64,000 nucleotides of DNA from contig NZ_CAJRAF010000002.1 of the NCBI RefSeq assembly GCF_907164905.1, positions 3,744,001 through 3,808,000 on the forward strand, given 5' to 3'. The DNA is from Dyadobacter sp. CECT 9275. Its GTDB lineage: Bacteria > Bacteroidota > Bacteroidia > Cytophagales > Spirosomataceae. Under the pieces are notes generated by a model. It was not told the origin of the DNA, did not search any database, and worked only from the letters and a program-made list of their open reading frames with translations. Positions within the stretch are counted from its first letter, which is position 1. Each line of letters starts with the position of its first letter. Shown piece after piece: positions 47,298-56,276 of this stretch. The position numbers and the translations under genes are program-made.

Positions 47298-49043
47298 TTA
47301 GGGTTCAAATACCAGCGTAAAGTGGTTACCCTCCTTGCTGGCAGATAATTCTGCTTTCAATCGTCCCGCCAAAACGGCTATCAGTTGAAGGCCAAAGCCT
47401 TTTTTCACTGACTCATAGCTGAATCCCGGCCCGTTATCTTTCATTTCAAAGACAATGCTTTCGCCTTGCTGAACACATGAGATCATTAAACTGGGCTCTT
47501 GCTGATGTGGGAGCGCATATTTGCAGGCGTTCGTCATCATCTCGTTGAGGATTAAACCAAACGACGCCGCTTGATCCGCATGCAGCCATATTTTCTCCAC
47601 CAGATATTGCGGCTGGAATGACTCCATTCCAAAAATCTTAAATACACTGGCAGCGAGCCGGGGAATGTACTCTGCCAGATCGACCTGAACGGGTTGATTG
47701 CCATCATAGAGCCGCTGGTGGACCAATGACACTGCATGAATACGCAGTAGACTTTCTTCCAAAACCTGTTTTCCAGCGCTATCGTCCTGCATGCGGTTGG
47801 ATTGCAACGAAAGCAGGCTGGTAATTTGTTGAAGATTATTTTTTACCCGGTGGTTCTGTTCGGCTACCAATAGCTGATTCTGATTGCTGGTGCGGCGGTA
47901 TTTGCGATAGAGCCAGTAAAATACCCCACCAAAACCTATCGCCGAAAGGCTCAGTATCATAGCGAGCCGCGTCAGCCATTTTTGAGACTTTAAATTTTCC
48001 GCCTGAAGTGCAAGCTCCTTCTTTTGGGAAGCAAGCATTGCTGCTTTTTTTTCAGTTTCATATTCGACCGAAAGACGTGACACGGCTCCTTCCCGATCCT
48101 CAGTCAGTGCTTTTGCGGCCAGATCATGATAATCCTTGTAGTAAGCCAATGCTTGTTTATAATTAGCCATTTGTTCGCAAAGAGTGGCGGAGGACTTGAG
48201 TAGGTTACTCCTTAGCTCAAAGCTATGGAATCGTGAAGTGTCCATAACATAACGAGCCTGTTGCAACCACTGCTTCGCTAATGCCGTGTTGTGTACGTTG
48301 AGATAGGCATCTGCTAATCTATTTCTTGTAGTGATTATCTCCGTAACTAATTTTTCTCGGGTAAAGATCACATTTGCTTTTTTGAGATTGGAAACATGCT
48401 TGATGCGATCCGCTTCGTTTAGGCCAGGCCCGTAAAGTGAATAAAGATTGGCAATGTCAACTGGATTTCCTAACGCCAATGCCAGCCCCAGCGCTTCGTT
48501 ATAGTGATAATCCGAGCTATCACCATAAGCCTTGTTACTACCTTTCATTTCACTATGGAGTGCAAAAGCTCCCCCCATCACTACGTTTGCTCCCATTAAA
48601 TTGTGACGGACACCACCTAGCTTTGCAAAATGCATTGCCAGACGGGCATTCTCAAATGCCTCTCTTTCATGTTTCAGACGAATATGATATTCTGCCAGTC
48701 TTAAATATATTTTGCTCATGCTTTCCCATCCGCGGCGAGACTCCCAGATCCTTAGGGCCTGAATAAAATATTTTTGGGCCACGAGCTGCTCTCCTACTCC
48801 CATATAAGCTTTACCCAACTGGTAGCCCTGCTCCGCAATCTTCAACGAATCTCCGCTTGCAAGCGCGTCATTGTATTCCCGGATCTTTCTGGTGATCCTT
48901 TCGTTTGAGCTCGACACAAGATCTTGCAAAATGGGTAATAGCGGAGAAGCCTTTGCACAGGTTGGATCTATGAAATTACCTGGCGCTAATATCATCACGA
49001 CAAACCATGCACGGCCATACGGCTTTTCTAATCTTCTATCCAT
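47298..49043 (-). CDS. TPR-containing sensor histidine kinase (HisKA_2), copy 1
   Basis: About 581 residues from the ATG at 49043 (MDRRLEKPYGRAWF). An N-terminal hydrophobic stretch, then TPR-like helical repeats (about 60-330), a TM (SLSAIGFGGVFYWLYRKY, about 370-387), then HisKA_2: AEQNHRVKNNLQQITSLLSLQ with His at about 398. HATPase_c contains NEMMTNACKYALPH and KDNGPGFS. Such kinases pair with LytTR or CheY-like regulators; here a LytTR regulator follows 40 bp downstream. It closely resembles the gene at 49203, so the two arose by tandem duplication. Confidence 0.9.
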   Translation of the reverse strand: MDRRLEKPYGRAWFVVMILAPGNFIDPTCAKASPLLPILQDLVSSSNERITRKIREYNDALASGDSLKIAEQGYQLGKAYMGVGEQLVAQKYFIQALRIWESRRGWESMSKIYLRLAEYHIRLKHEREAFENARLAMHFAKLGGVRHNLMGANVVMGGAFALHSEMKGSNKAYGDSSDYHYNEALGLALALGNPVDIANLYSLYGPGLNEADRIKHVSNLKKANVIFTREKLVTEIITTRNRLADAYLNVHNTALAKQWLQQARYVMDTSRFHSFELRSNLLKSSATLCEQMANYKQALAYYKDYHDLAAKALTEDREGAVSRLSVEYETEKKAAMLASQKKELALQAENLKSQKWLTRLAMILSLSAIGFGGVFYWLYRKYRRTSNQNQLLVAEQNHRVKNNLQQITSLLSLQSNRMQDDSAGKQVLEESLLRIHAVSLVHQRLYDGNQPVQVDLAEYIPRLAASVFKIFGMESFQPQYLVEKIWLHADQAASFGLILNEMMTNACKYALPHQQEPSLMISCVQQGESIVFEMKDNGPGFSYESVKKGFGLQLIAVLAGRLKAELSASKEGNHFTLVFEP

Positions 49044-49144
49044 ATTTTTAAGTTTTTGCACTACTTGACCTTAAATTATAGCGTGCAGCCAATTCAGAAT
49101 ATATCCATTCCGATCCATCACTTGATATGACGTGTCCTTCTTAC

Positions 49145-49159
49145 TTAACTTGAATTCAT
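49145..49159 (-). pseudogene. Vestigial start of a duplicated LytTR regulator
   Basis: Downstream of kinase copy 2 the sequence around GAATTCATAAGAGGGT matches the start of the response-regulator gene at 47257 (ATG AAT TCA AGT) with the same upstream bases, but the frame ends at once in TAA. This is the remnant of a second regulator that was lost after the kinase-regulator unit was duplicated. Confidence 0.6.
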
Positions 49160-49202
49160 AAGAGGGTGTTTATTTAAATTGGAAGGTTTTTCTTTGGCAA
49201 TA

Positions 49203-50945
49203 TTATGGTTCAAATACCAAGGTAAAATGGTTACCTTTTTTATCGGCAGATAACTGAGCTTTTAACCGGCCCGCCAAAACAGCAATCAGTTGCAGCCCAA
49301 AACCTTTCTTTACTGACTCATAGCTGAACCCGGGCCCGTTATCTTTCATTTCAAAGACAATGCTTTTGCCTTGCTGTACACATGAGATTATCAAACTGGG
49401 CTCTTGCTGATGAGAGAGCGCATATTTGCAGGCATTGGTCATCATCTCGTTAAGGATCAACCCAAATGATGCTGCTTTATCTGCATGCAGCCATATTTTC
49501 TCTACCAGATAGTTTGGACGGAATGACTCCATTCCAAAAATCTTAAATACGCTGGCAGCTAGCCGGGGGATGTACTCCTCCAAATCAACCTGGACGGGCT
49601 GGCTGCCATCATAAAGCCGTTGATGGACCAATGACACCGCATGAATACGCAGTAAACTTTCTTCCAGTACCTGCTTACCTACACTGTCCTGCATCCGGTT
49701 AGATTGTAGTGATAGCAGGCTGGTAATTTGTTGAAGATTATTTTTTACCCGGTGGTTTTGTTCTGCTACCAATAGCTGATTCTGATCACTGGTGCGGCGG
49801 TACTTTCGGTAGAGCCAGTAAAATACCCCGCCAAAACCTATCGCCGAAAGGCTCAGTATCATAGCGAGCCGGGTCAGCCATTTTTGAGATTTCAGGTTTT
49901 GTGCTTGAAGTGACAACTCTTTCTGTTGGGAAGCAAGCGTTGCAGCCTTCTTTTCGGTTTCATATTCGACCGAAAGACGCGATATCGCACCCTCCCGATC
50001 CTCAGTCAGTGCTTTTGCTGCCAGATTATGATATTCTTTGTAATAGGCCAGTGCTTGTTTATGATCCGACATTTGTTCATAAAGATTAGCAGTGGACTTG
50101 AGTATGTTGCCTCTTAACTCAAAATTCTCAAAGCTGGAAGTATCCATGACTTGTTTAGCCTCTCTCAACCAATTTTTGGCGAGTGTTGGATGATGTGTAT
50201 CAAGATAGGCATCAGCCAAACTTAAGCGAGTTGTGACAATCATGGATGTTACTTTTTCTCGAGTGAAGATTGCTTCCGCCTTCTTCAGATTGGAAATATA
50301 CCTGGTGTGGTTCAAATCATTTATGCGAGGCCCGTACAGCGAGTAGACATTGGCTATGTCGCCTGGATTCCCTAAGCTCAATGCTAGCTCCAACGCCTGG
50401 TCATAATAATAGTGAGAACTGTCTAAATCACGTTTATGATTGGTCTGCATTTTATATCTAAGCCCGTAAGCTCCAGCCATCGAAATATCAGCGCCCATCA
50501 AACTGTGACGCACACCACTCAGTTTTGCATAATGCATTGCCAAGGAGGCATTTGAGAATACCTCCTTGTGGTGTTTAAGACGAAAATGATATTCTGCCAA
50601 CCGTAAATGTATCTTGCTCATACTTTCCCACCCTTTACGTGGCTCCCAAATCCGAAGTGCCTGCATGAAGTATTTTTGGGCAGCTAGGTGATCCCCCACT
50701 ACCATATAAGCTTTTCCCAACTGGTAGCCTTGTTCGGCAATCTTCAACGAATCCCCGCTTGCAAGCGCCTCATTGTATTCCTTGGTCTTTTGAGCAAGCC
50801 TTTTGCTAGAAGCTGAAGTGACATCTTGTAAAATGGGTAATTCCGTTGAGGCTTTTGTATGGGCTGTATCAATGAAATAACCAGCGGTTAATATCATCAC
50901 GGCAAACCATGCATGGCTATACAGCCTGCCTTGTTTTCTATCCAT
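49203..50945 (-). CDS. TPR-containing sensor histidine kinase (HisKA_2), copy 2
   Basis: About 580 residues from the ATG at 50945 (MDRKQGRLYSHAWF); the further upstream in-frame start is unlikely because it precedes the paralogue's start. Same layout as copy 1: TPR-like repeats, TM SLSAIGFGGVFYWLYRKY, AEQNHRVKNNLQQIT, NEMMTNACKYALSH, KDNGPGFS. The kinase core is nearly identical while the TPR sensor half has diverged more. No response regulator follows it. Confidence 0.9.
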   Translation of the reverse strand: MDRKQGRLYSHAWFAVMILTAGYFIDTAHTKASTELPILQDVTSASSKRLAQKTKEYNEALASGDSLKIAEQGYQLGKAYMVVGDHLAAQKYFMQALRIWEPRKGWESMSKIHLRLAEYHFRLKHHKEVFSNASLAMHYAKLSGVRHSLMGADISMAGAYGLRYKMQTNHKRDLDSSHYYYDQALELALSLGNPGDIANVYSLYGPRINDLNHTRYISNLKKAEAIFTREKVTSMIVTTRLSLADAYLDTHHPTLAKNWLREAKQVMDTSSFENFELRGNILKSTANLYEQMSDHKQALAYYKEYHNLAAKALTEDREGAISRLSVEYETEKKAATLASQQKELSLQAQNLKSQKWLTRLAMILSLSAIGFGGVFYWLYRKYRRTSDQNQLLVAEQNHRVKNNLQQITSLLSLQSNRMQDSVGKQVLEESLLRIHAVSLVHQRLYDGSQPVQVDLEEYIPRLAASVFKIFGMESFRPNYLVEKIWLHADKAASFGLILNEMMTNACKYALSHQQEPSLIISCVQQGKSIVFEMKDNGPGFSYESVKKGFGLQLIAVLAGRLKAQLSADKKGNHFTLVFEP

Positions 50946-51183
50946 GTTTGTTATGCGATTACAGTACGTGATTTTAAATCTAAGAATATTATTGTAATAA
51001 TCAGACCCCATTATCTAATTATAAACCAGCGTTTTGACGTACCGCTTGGCTCTAAACGTATGGCGGTTTGTCTTCAAACAACAAAACCAGCTGTCCGTAT
51101 GAAATATTAGCTGTCTCATCAAGCAACTTACAGGTTACAAAATATTCTGTTTTAATTGAATAAATTTTCAACACCCTCCCTGT

Positions 51184-52698
51184 ATGAATAACTTCGACCT
51201 TGACAGATCACTGATAGAACTGGCTTCCCGTGAGGGAAACTCCCGCTGGACCATACGCAGCGCGGTAGAAGGCACGCAGATTTTCGGCGGTATCGGATCA
51301 GGTAAAACATCGGGTTCAGGAAGGATGATCGCCATCAAATATCTCAAAGCCGGTTTCGGTGGTTTGGTGCTGACTGTAAAGCCAGATGAAAAAGAAATGT
51401 GGCAGCAGTTATGCCGTATCAGCGGGCGAAGCAATGACCTTGTCATCATAGAACCTGGAGGTGAGCACTATTTCAACTTTCTGGATTACGAGTCCGGTCC
51501 CAAAATTCGTGGGGCCGCTCTTACCGAAAACATTGTCCAGGTACTCAAAACGGTCATCCGCGCGGGTGAAGAGCAAAGTGCAGGCAAGTCTGACGACCCG
51601 TTCTGGGAAAAGGCGCTGGACATGCTCATCTTCAACGTGATCGATCTATGCCAACTTGCCTATGAGAAGCTATCGGTTCAAAGCATGTATGACATCGCGA
51701 CTGCGATCCCCAAAATCAATGAAGACGGCACCATGCGTTATACGGGCGAGGAAAGTAATGCCTATTACCAGGCGATCACGGCTGCAAAGGACAACATCGT
51801 CAGTAAAATGGATCACTGGTACAGCTCAAAGTCTTTTGAGGAGCGTAGCGCGATAGATGCCGGGCAAAGTTTTGAAGCAGCTTTCTTCGAAAAAGTCCCG
51901 CAAGCCCGGCTTTACAAATTCGTTGAGCAGTTTTTCTCCGACAACTTTATTCCATTGAGCGAAAAAACACGCTCGATCATCGATTTTACATTTTCGGGCT
52001 TTCTATTCCGGCTGCTTCGTGATCCGGTCTACACCTTGTTCTGTGATAAGAAATCCACTGTAACACCTCAGGACAGTCTGAACGGCAAGATCATCTTGAT
52101 CGATCTGCCCATTAAGATCTACCACAAGGTCGGACGCGACTGCCAGATCCTTTTCAAATACATCTGGCAAAGGGCCATGGAGCAGCGCGATGTCAGGTTG
52201 AATGACCGACCGGTATTCCTGTGGGCCGATGAAGCCCAGAATTTTATCCACGAGCATGACGCTGATTTTCAGGCGACCGCCCGTTCAAGCCGGGTGGCAA
52301 CGGTCTACATCTCGCAGAACCTTCCCAACTATTATGCCTGTATGGGTGGGTCAAAAGCCGAATTCAAAGTCAAATCATTCCTTGGAACACTTGCCACCAA
52401 GATCTTTCACGCCAATGCCGATATAGAAACCAACCGGTACGGTTCAGAATTGATCGGTGATACTTTCTTTGAAGACCAATCTGAAAGTGTCACTTACGCA
52501 CAAAATTTTTCACAAACCCGCGGAAAGTCTCTCAAACTCGAACGCGCTGTCAGACAGGAAGAGTTTGTGAGCTTAAAAACCGGCGGGCCTGCCAACAAAT
52601 ACTATGTAGAGGGATATTTCCACCGGCAGGGCGATTTGCTGTTCCAAGGACGCAACTATACCAAAATGAGCTTCAATCAGAATTATAATCCCCTCTAA
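51184..52698 (+). CDS. TraG/VirD4-like coupling protein (type IV secretion DNA-transfer ATPase)
   Basis: A 504-residue ATPase that would bring the relaxase-DNA complex to a secretion channel. Walker A is GGIGSGKTS (about 35-43) and Walker B is VFLWADEAQNF (about 342-352). QATARSSRVATVYISQNLPNYYACMGG is the conserved T4CP block near the C-terminal third. Notably, there is no N-terminal TM pair as in VirD4/TraG proteins. The membrane-protein gene that follows (interrupted by IS21) may supply the anchor. Stop is 11 bp before that gene. Confidence 0.88.
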   Translation: MNNFDLDRSLIELASREGNSRWTIRSAVEGTQIFGGIGSGKTSGSGRMIAIKYLKAGFGGLVLTVKPDEKEMWQQLCRISGRSNDLVIIEPGGEHYFNFLDYESGPKIRGAALTENIVQVLKTVIRAGEEQSAGKSDDPFWEKALDMLIFNVIDLCQLAYEKLSVQSMYDIATAIPKINEDGTMRYTGEESNAYYQAITAAKDNIVSKMDHWYSSKSFEERSAIDAGQSFEAAFFEKVPQARLYKFVEQFFSDNFIPLSEKTRSIIDFTFSGFLFRLLRDPVYTLFCDKKSTVTPQDSLNGKIILIDLPIKIYHKVGRDCQILFKYIWQRAMEQRDVRLNDRPVFLWADEAQNFIHEHDADFQATARSSRVATVYISQNLPNYYACMGGSKAEFKVKSFLGTLATKIFHANADIETNRYGSELIGDTFFEDQSESVTYAQNFSQTRGKSLKLERAVRQEEFVSLKTGGPANKYYVEGYFHRQGDLLFQGRNYTKMSFNQNYNPL

Positions 52699-52709
52699 AC
52701 AATAATCAC

Positions 52710-52879
52710 ATGAAAACTAACCTGTATTACCGCGCCGTATTCCGTCGCCAGAGCATGTTGAATGAATTCGTCATGGACTTCTTTTTGTACTTCTGCTCTT
52801 ATCCCCGCCTGATGCTGGAAGTCTTCGTCCGTAAGAATTTTGGTGAACGTTATTTTTCGTTCTTCTCCGCCCTGATGAT
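52710..52879 (+). pseudogene. 5' part of a membrane-protein gene split by IS21
   Basis: Begins MKTNLYYRAVFRRQSMLNEFVMDFFLYFCS and reaches FFSALM at the target duplication CTGATGAT (52872-52879). Read across the excised IS, codon phase is restored exactly with the 3' part: ...FSALMIALLLFILPML.... The rebuilt protein would be 259 residues with three or four TM segments, a transfer-associated membrane protein beside the coupling protein. Beyond 52879 the frame runs into the IS and stops at 53009. Confidence 0.8.
52872..52879. repeat. Target-site duplication of IS21, left copy (CTGATGAT)
   Basis: Identical to 55507-55514. Eight bases is within the 4-8 bp range usual for IS21. Removing the IS and one copy rejoins the host gene in frame. 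Confidence 0.85.
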
Positions 52880-52999
52880 TGGGTATTTCGGAGAAGTTGA
52901 CCACCTGATTCCGTGGCAAATTGACCACCTAATTAACTGGCGGCCGGTAGTAGAAAATGCTAGTAGAAGCGATTCAAAATTAGTAAATAAAAGTTATAA

Positions 53000-53749
53000 T
53001 TATTCGTAGCTGGTTTCGAGCTCCGTTTTTCGTTTTCTTCTCATTGATTCCCCCTTTAATTCAACCCGGTGTGCATCATGTACTATACGATCTAAAATGG
53101 CATCAGCAATGGTTTTTTCTCCTATTACTTCATGCCATTTGCTAACAGGCAACTGAGAAGTAATTATCAGGGATGTTTTTCCGTGCCTGTCTTCTATGAT
53201 TTCCATCAGTGCTGCCCGGCTCTGGGCATCGAACGGCTGGATACCAAAGTCGTCCAGGATAAGAAGTTGTTGCCGTTCTATTTTTGTAATTTCTTTGATA
53301 TAGGATCCATCCGCCTTGGCCATTTTGAGTTTGGCAAACAATTTGGGAGTACTGGCATACATTACGCGGTAGCCAAGTATACATGCCTGATGACCAATCG
53401 CAGATGCTACATAGCTTTTACCGATTCCGGTACTGCCTGTGATCAGTAGGTTTTCATTTCGGCCAATAAAGGAGCATTCTGCTAGGCGCATGATCTGATT
53501 ACGGTCAATACTTCTATCAGCATGATAGTGGATATTTTCGACCATGGCCTTATAGCGGAACCGTGCGTACAAGATCTGGCGTTCGACCCGACGGTTATTT
53601 CTGTCATCCCATTCAGCGTCAACTAGATGAGCTAAAAGCTCATCCGCCGTGTAATCATTAGTCTTTCCACTTTCCAGGCTACTTTTAAAGGCATGGAACA
53701 TGCCGTAAAATTTTAGCTTGCGTAACTTTTCCAAAGTGTTTGTGTTCAT
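53000..53749 (-). CDS. istB: IS21-family helper ATPase IstB
   Basis: A 249-residue AAA+ ATPase that assists the IstA transposase in target selection. Walker A: LLITGSTGIGKSYVASAIGH; Walker B: QLLILDDFGIQ. C-terminal ADAILDRIVHDAHRVELKGESMR. It ends near the IS left end and starts 21 bp after the istA stop. Confidence 0.95.
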   Translation of the reverse strand: MNTNTLEKLRKLKFYGMFHAFKSSLESGKTNDYTADELLAHLVDAEWDDRNNRRVERQILYARFRYKAMVENIHYHADRSIDRNQIMRLAECSFIGRNENLLITGSTGIGKSYVASAIGHQACILGYRVMYASTPKLFAKLKMAKADGSYIKEITKIERQQLLILDDFGIQPFDAQSRAALMEIIEDRHGKTSLIITSQLPVSKWHEVIGEKTIADAILDRIVHDAHRVELKGESMRRKRKTELETSYE

Positions 53750-53770
53750 TTTTATTAATTGTTTAAAGGA

Positions 53771-55321
53771 TTATTGATAATAGTCTTCGCCTCTGATATT
53801 ATCGTGTTTGGGCATGGGTAATTCGTCTGCAAACAGGCTGTCTTCATATTGATCCATATTTTTTTCCAGTATAGTCTGGATTGTTTTATAGTTGTAGATA
53901 CCATAGCTTAAAGCCCTTTGGCACGCGCTGATCAGGCGTTGTTCACCAGCTTTCTTCGCAAAAGAGAGGATACCAATACAGGAGCGGTAGGCCTGTTCGG
54001 GATGCTGTTTGCGATCCAGGATTTTAAGAATATACAACCTGACATCTTCATGGATCGAGGAAGCCCACTCCAAGAATCGATCTGGTGTCCAGTCTGTTAC
54101 GAAGCGGTGTGTACTGGCCAGATGTTCTTTATCGGTAGAATAATTATAGGGACTTTTAAGCCTTTTATGAAGGGCGATACGTTCGTAATGATAATATGCT
54201 TCAACCACAGAATTGGAATACAACAACTTGACTTTCTTGCCGATAAACCGGTATGGGACACTATAATAGTGCTTGTCAACGCTCAGGCAGACATGTCCGT
54301 TCTTCATTACAGTGGCATGTAGCTGTTTTTTGAACTCATAATGCAGGATCGGAAGCGGGGCCAGAGCACTGCGCTCAATTTCTTCAAACTGGAGTCTGCG
54401 ACTGTAATTACGGCCCCGAAGCAGTTGGTTATTATGAGCCTCGAGAGCAATCAATATAGCTGCGTTTAACTCTGTCAGTGAGTTGTAAACCTGCTTTCTT
54501 AAAGGCGCATAAATACGGCTGTAAACGATTTTGACAGCACCTTCCACCAACGCCTTATCTCTTGGCCGGTAAGCGCGTGCAGGTAATATCGTAGTCCCAT
54601 AATGATCAGCAAAATCGGCAAAGGCCTCGTTCAGCGTAGGTTCGTATTTATTGCTTTTTATAACAGCAGCTTTAAGGTTATCCGGAACAATTGCTGCCGG
54701 CACACCACCGATATAATGAAGTGCATTCTCGCAAGCTGCGATCAGATCTTCTTTTTGCTGGCTACTGACTGCTTCCACGTAAGTGAGTTGACTCGCTCCC
54801 AGGATAGCCACAAACACTTCAACCTCAGTTAATTCACCAGTCTCTTTATCTACAATACTTAATTTAACACCTGCAAAATCGATGTACAGCTTATCGCCGG
54901 CCTTATGGTCCTGATGCATCACAGGGTTAACGCGGGCCTTCCATTTGGTCAGATGAAAGCAAAACTGGGTATAAGCAAATCCTTCCGGAAATTCCTTTTT
55001 ATAGGCTTCCCAAAGCATATGACGGGTAACACCTGTCCGTTTTAATTCTTTGTCTATTTGCGGAAAACAACGTTGCAGATTCAACAATCTGTCTTGCGGT
55101 GGCTGCTGTTTAACCGTTCCGAAAAAGTCATCCAGCTCTTTATCATTCAGGCTGTTGATCTGTTCAAAGGTAAGTCCGCTCGCATCAAAAGTGGTCATGT
55201 ACTTCTTAGCGGTATTGCGGGAAACACCTGTCTGTTCCGCTATCCAGAGCTTGCTGCGGCCCTGGCTGTACATCCGTAAAATCTGTCTTATTTTGCTCAT
55301 GCTGATTGTCGAATTGGCCAT
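53771..55321 (-). CDS. istA: IS21-family transposase IstA
   Basis: About 516 residues from the ATG at 55321 (MANSTISMSKIRQILR); a TTG nine codons earlier is possible. An N-terminal HTH (GRSKLWIAEQTGVSRNTAKKYM) precedes the rve DDE integrase domain, which includes GDKLYIDFAGVKL, VPDNLKAAVIK and YRPRDKALVEGAVKIVYSRIY. Transposes with IstB. Confidence 0.93.
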   Translation of the reverse strand: MANSTISMSKIRQILRMYSQGRSKLWIAEQTGVSRNTAKKYMTTFDASGLTFEQINSLNDKELDDFFGTVKQQPPQDRLLNLQRCFPQIDKELKRTGVTRHMLWEAYKKEFPEGFAYTQFCFHLTKWKARVNPVMHQDHKAGDKLYIDFAGVKLSIVDKETGELTEVEVFVAILGASQLTYVEAVSSQQKEDLIAACENALHYIGGVPAAIVPDNLKAAVIKSNKYEPTLNEAFADFADHYGTTILPARAYRPRDKALVEGAVKIVYSRIYAPLRKQVYNSLTELNAAILIALEAHNNQLLRGRNYSRRLQFEEIERSALAPLPILHYEFKKQLHATVMKNGHVCLSVDKHYYSVPYRFIGKKVKLLYSNSVVEAYYHYERIALHKRLKSPYNYSTDKEHLASTHRFVTDWTPDRFLEWASSIHEDVRLYILKILDRKQHPEQAYRSCIGILSFAKKAGEQRLISACQRALSYGIYNYKTIQTILEKNMDQYEDSLFADELPMPKHDNIRGEDYYQ

Positions 55322-55385
55322 ACCTTTTACACGATTGGTTCGTGCCAAAAATATGGTTGATTCTACAGCATTTTCTAATCTCTCA

Positions 55386-55492
55386 GGTGGTCAGTTTACT
55401 CCGGAATCAGGTGGTCAGTTTGATCCGAAATGGGGTGGTCAATTTCGCCCGGAACAGGTGGTCAGTTTAAACCGAATTGGGGTGGTCAGTTT
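55386..55492 (+). repeat. Five GGTGGTC transposase-binding repeats at IS21 right end
   Basis: GGTGGTCAGTTT-like words start at 55386, 55410, 55434 (here GGTGGTCAATTT), 55457 and 55481, spaced 24, 24, 23 and 24 bp. Matching inverted GACCACC words at 52899 and 52923 lie at the left end, also 24 bp apart. IS21-type multiple terminal sites. Confidence 0.8.
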
Positions 55493-55506
55493 CACCGAAT
55501 TTTCCA

Positions 55507-56124
55507 CTGATGATTGCGTTGCTACTGTTCATACTGCCGATGCTACGCCATTTTTACAACCTGTGGATGCCGGATTCCTACCGTCAGGACTATGCTTCTG
55601 AAAGTTTTTTTGCCTACAACCTGAGCTGGTATATTTTCATAGTATGTTTTGTGATCTTCTCTTTTCTGCGGGAATCAGAACTGGCCCGTTTACCATCGGT
55701 ATTTGATTTTGCCCGGTTCAGTCTCTCTACCGGTGAGATCCATCCGCTATTTTTTAAGATCAAACTTTTCGGTAAAACTGCCGATGTCAGGACAATCGAA
55801 ACAATCCTGGAACCCGGTCTTTTCCTTATCATAGGTTCCATTCTTTGGAAATTCGACCAGGGTATTGGAATATTCATCATCGTATGCAGCATCTTTTATT
55901 CAATCGGTTATATGGCCGCCTACCATCAGGGAGACAATTTTGTCATGGACAAAATAGACGAGATGATTTGCAGCGAAGAGCTGGTCTCCTCTTTCGTGGA
56001 AGGTAAGGATTCCTCGAAAACGCGTGGGGTACACTACTACGGAAGACGCCCTGCGGATCCTGATGTGAGAAGAAAGGTAGCTGACAGTTTTTTTGAATCT
56101 GAGGACGTGGTCGAGGCCCTGTGA
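55507..56124 (+). pseudogene. 3' part of the IS21-split membrane-protein gene
   Basis: Starts with the second target copy CTGATGAT and continues the frame of 52710-52879 (LMIALLLFILPMLRHFYNLWMP). TM stretches LLLFILPML, WYIFIVCFVIFSFL and FIIVCSIFYSIGYMAAY; a charged cytoplasmic tail follows (SSKTRGVHYYGRRPADPDVRRK). A GTG at 55477 lies inside the IS and may be a false internal start. Likely transfer-region membrane protein. Confidence 0.8.
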
Positions 56125-56276
56125 GCAGTCCTAAGCTGTGCTTAGGGAAGATGTCTGATGATTTTCAATTTACATAACCGGTATCCGCGAACTGTGCTTA
56201 GGGTATACCATTCACGAGCTTTAACGGCAGCACAATCCGGGGTGGACAAACGCTAAACCATAGTAACCTGCCAGCC
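56125..56276 (+). promoter_or_regulatory. Structured interval upstream of the relaxase (candidate oriT or operator)
   Basis: Inverted repeat CCTAAG-ctgtg-CTTAGG (56130-56146) sits inside the longer word CTGTGCTTAGGG (56136-56147), which recurs at 56192-56203. Repeats directly before a MobF relaxase fit an origin of transfer or relaxase autoregulation site; no nic site was identified. Confidence 0.4.

Larger units (their letters stand above)
52880..55506 (-). mobile_element. Complete IS21-family insertion sequence (2627 bp)
   Basis: Carries istA and istB reading leftward. Ends: left TGGGTATTTCGGAGAAGTTG, right (on the minus strand) TGGAAAATTCGGTGAAACTG, both running into GACCACC. An 8-bp target duplication CTGATGAT flanks it (52872-52879 and 55507-55514). 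Repeated GGTGGTC words near the right end (five) and two inverted ones near the left are transposase-binding sites. It interrupts the membrane-protein gene. Confidence 0.92.
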
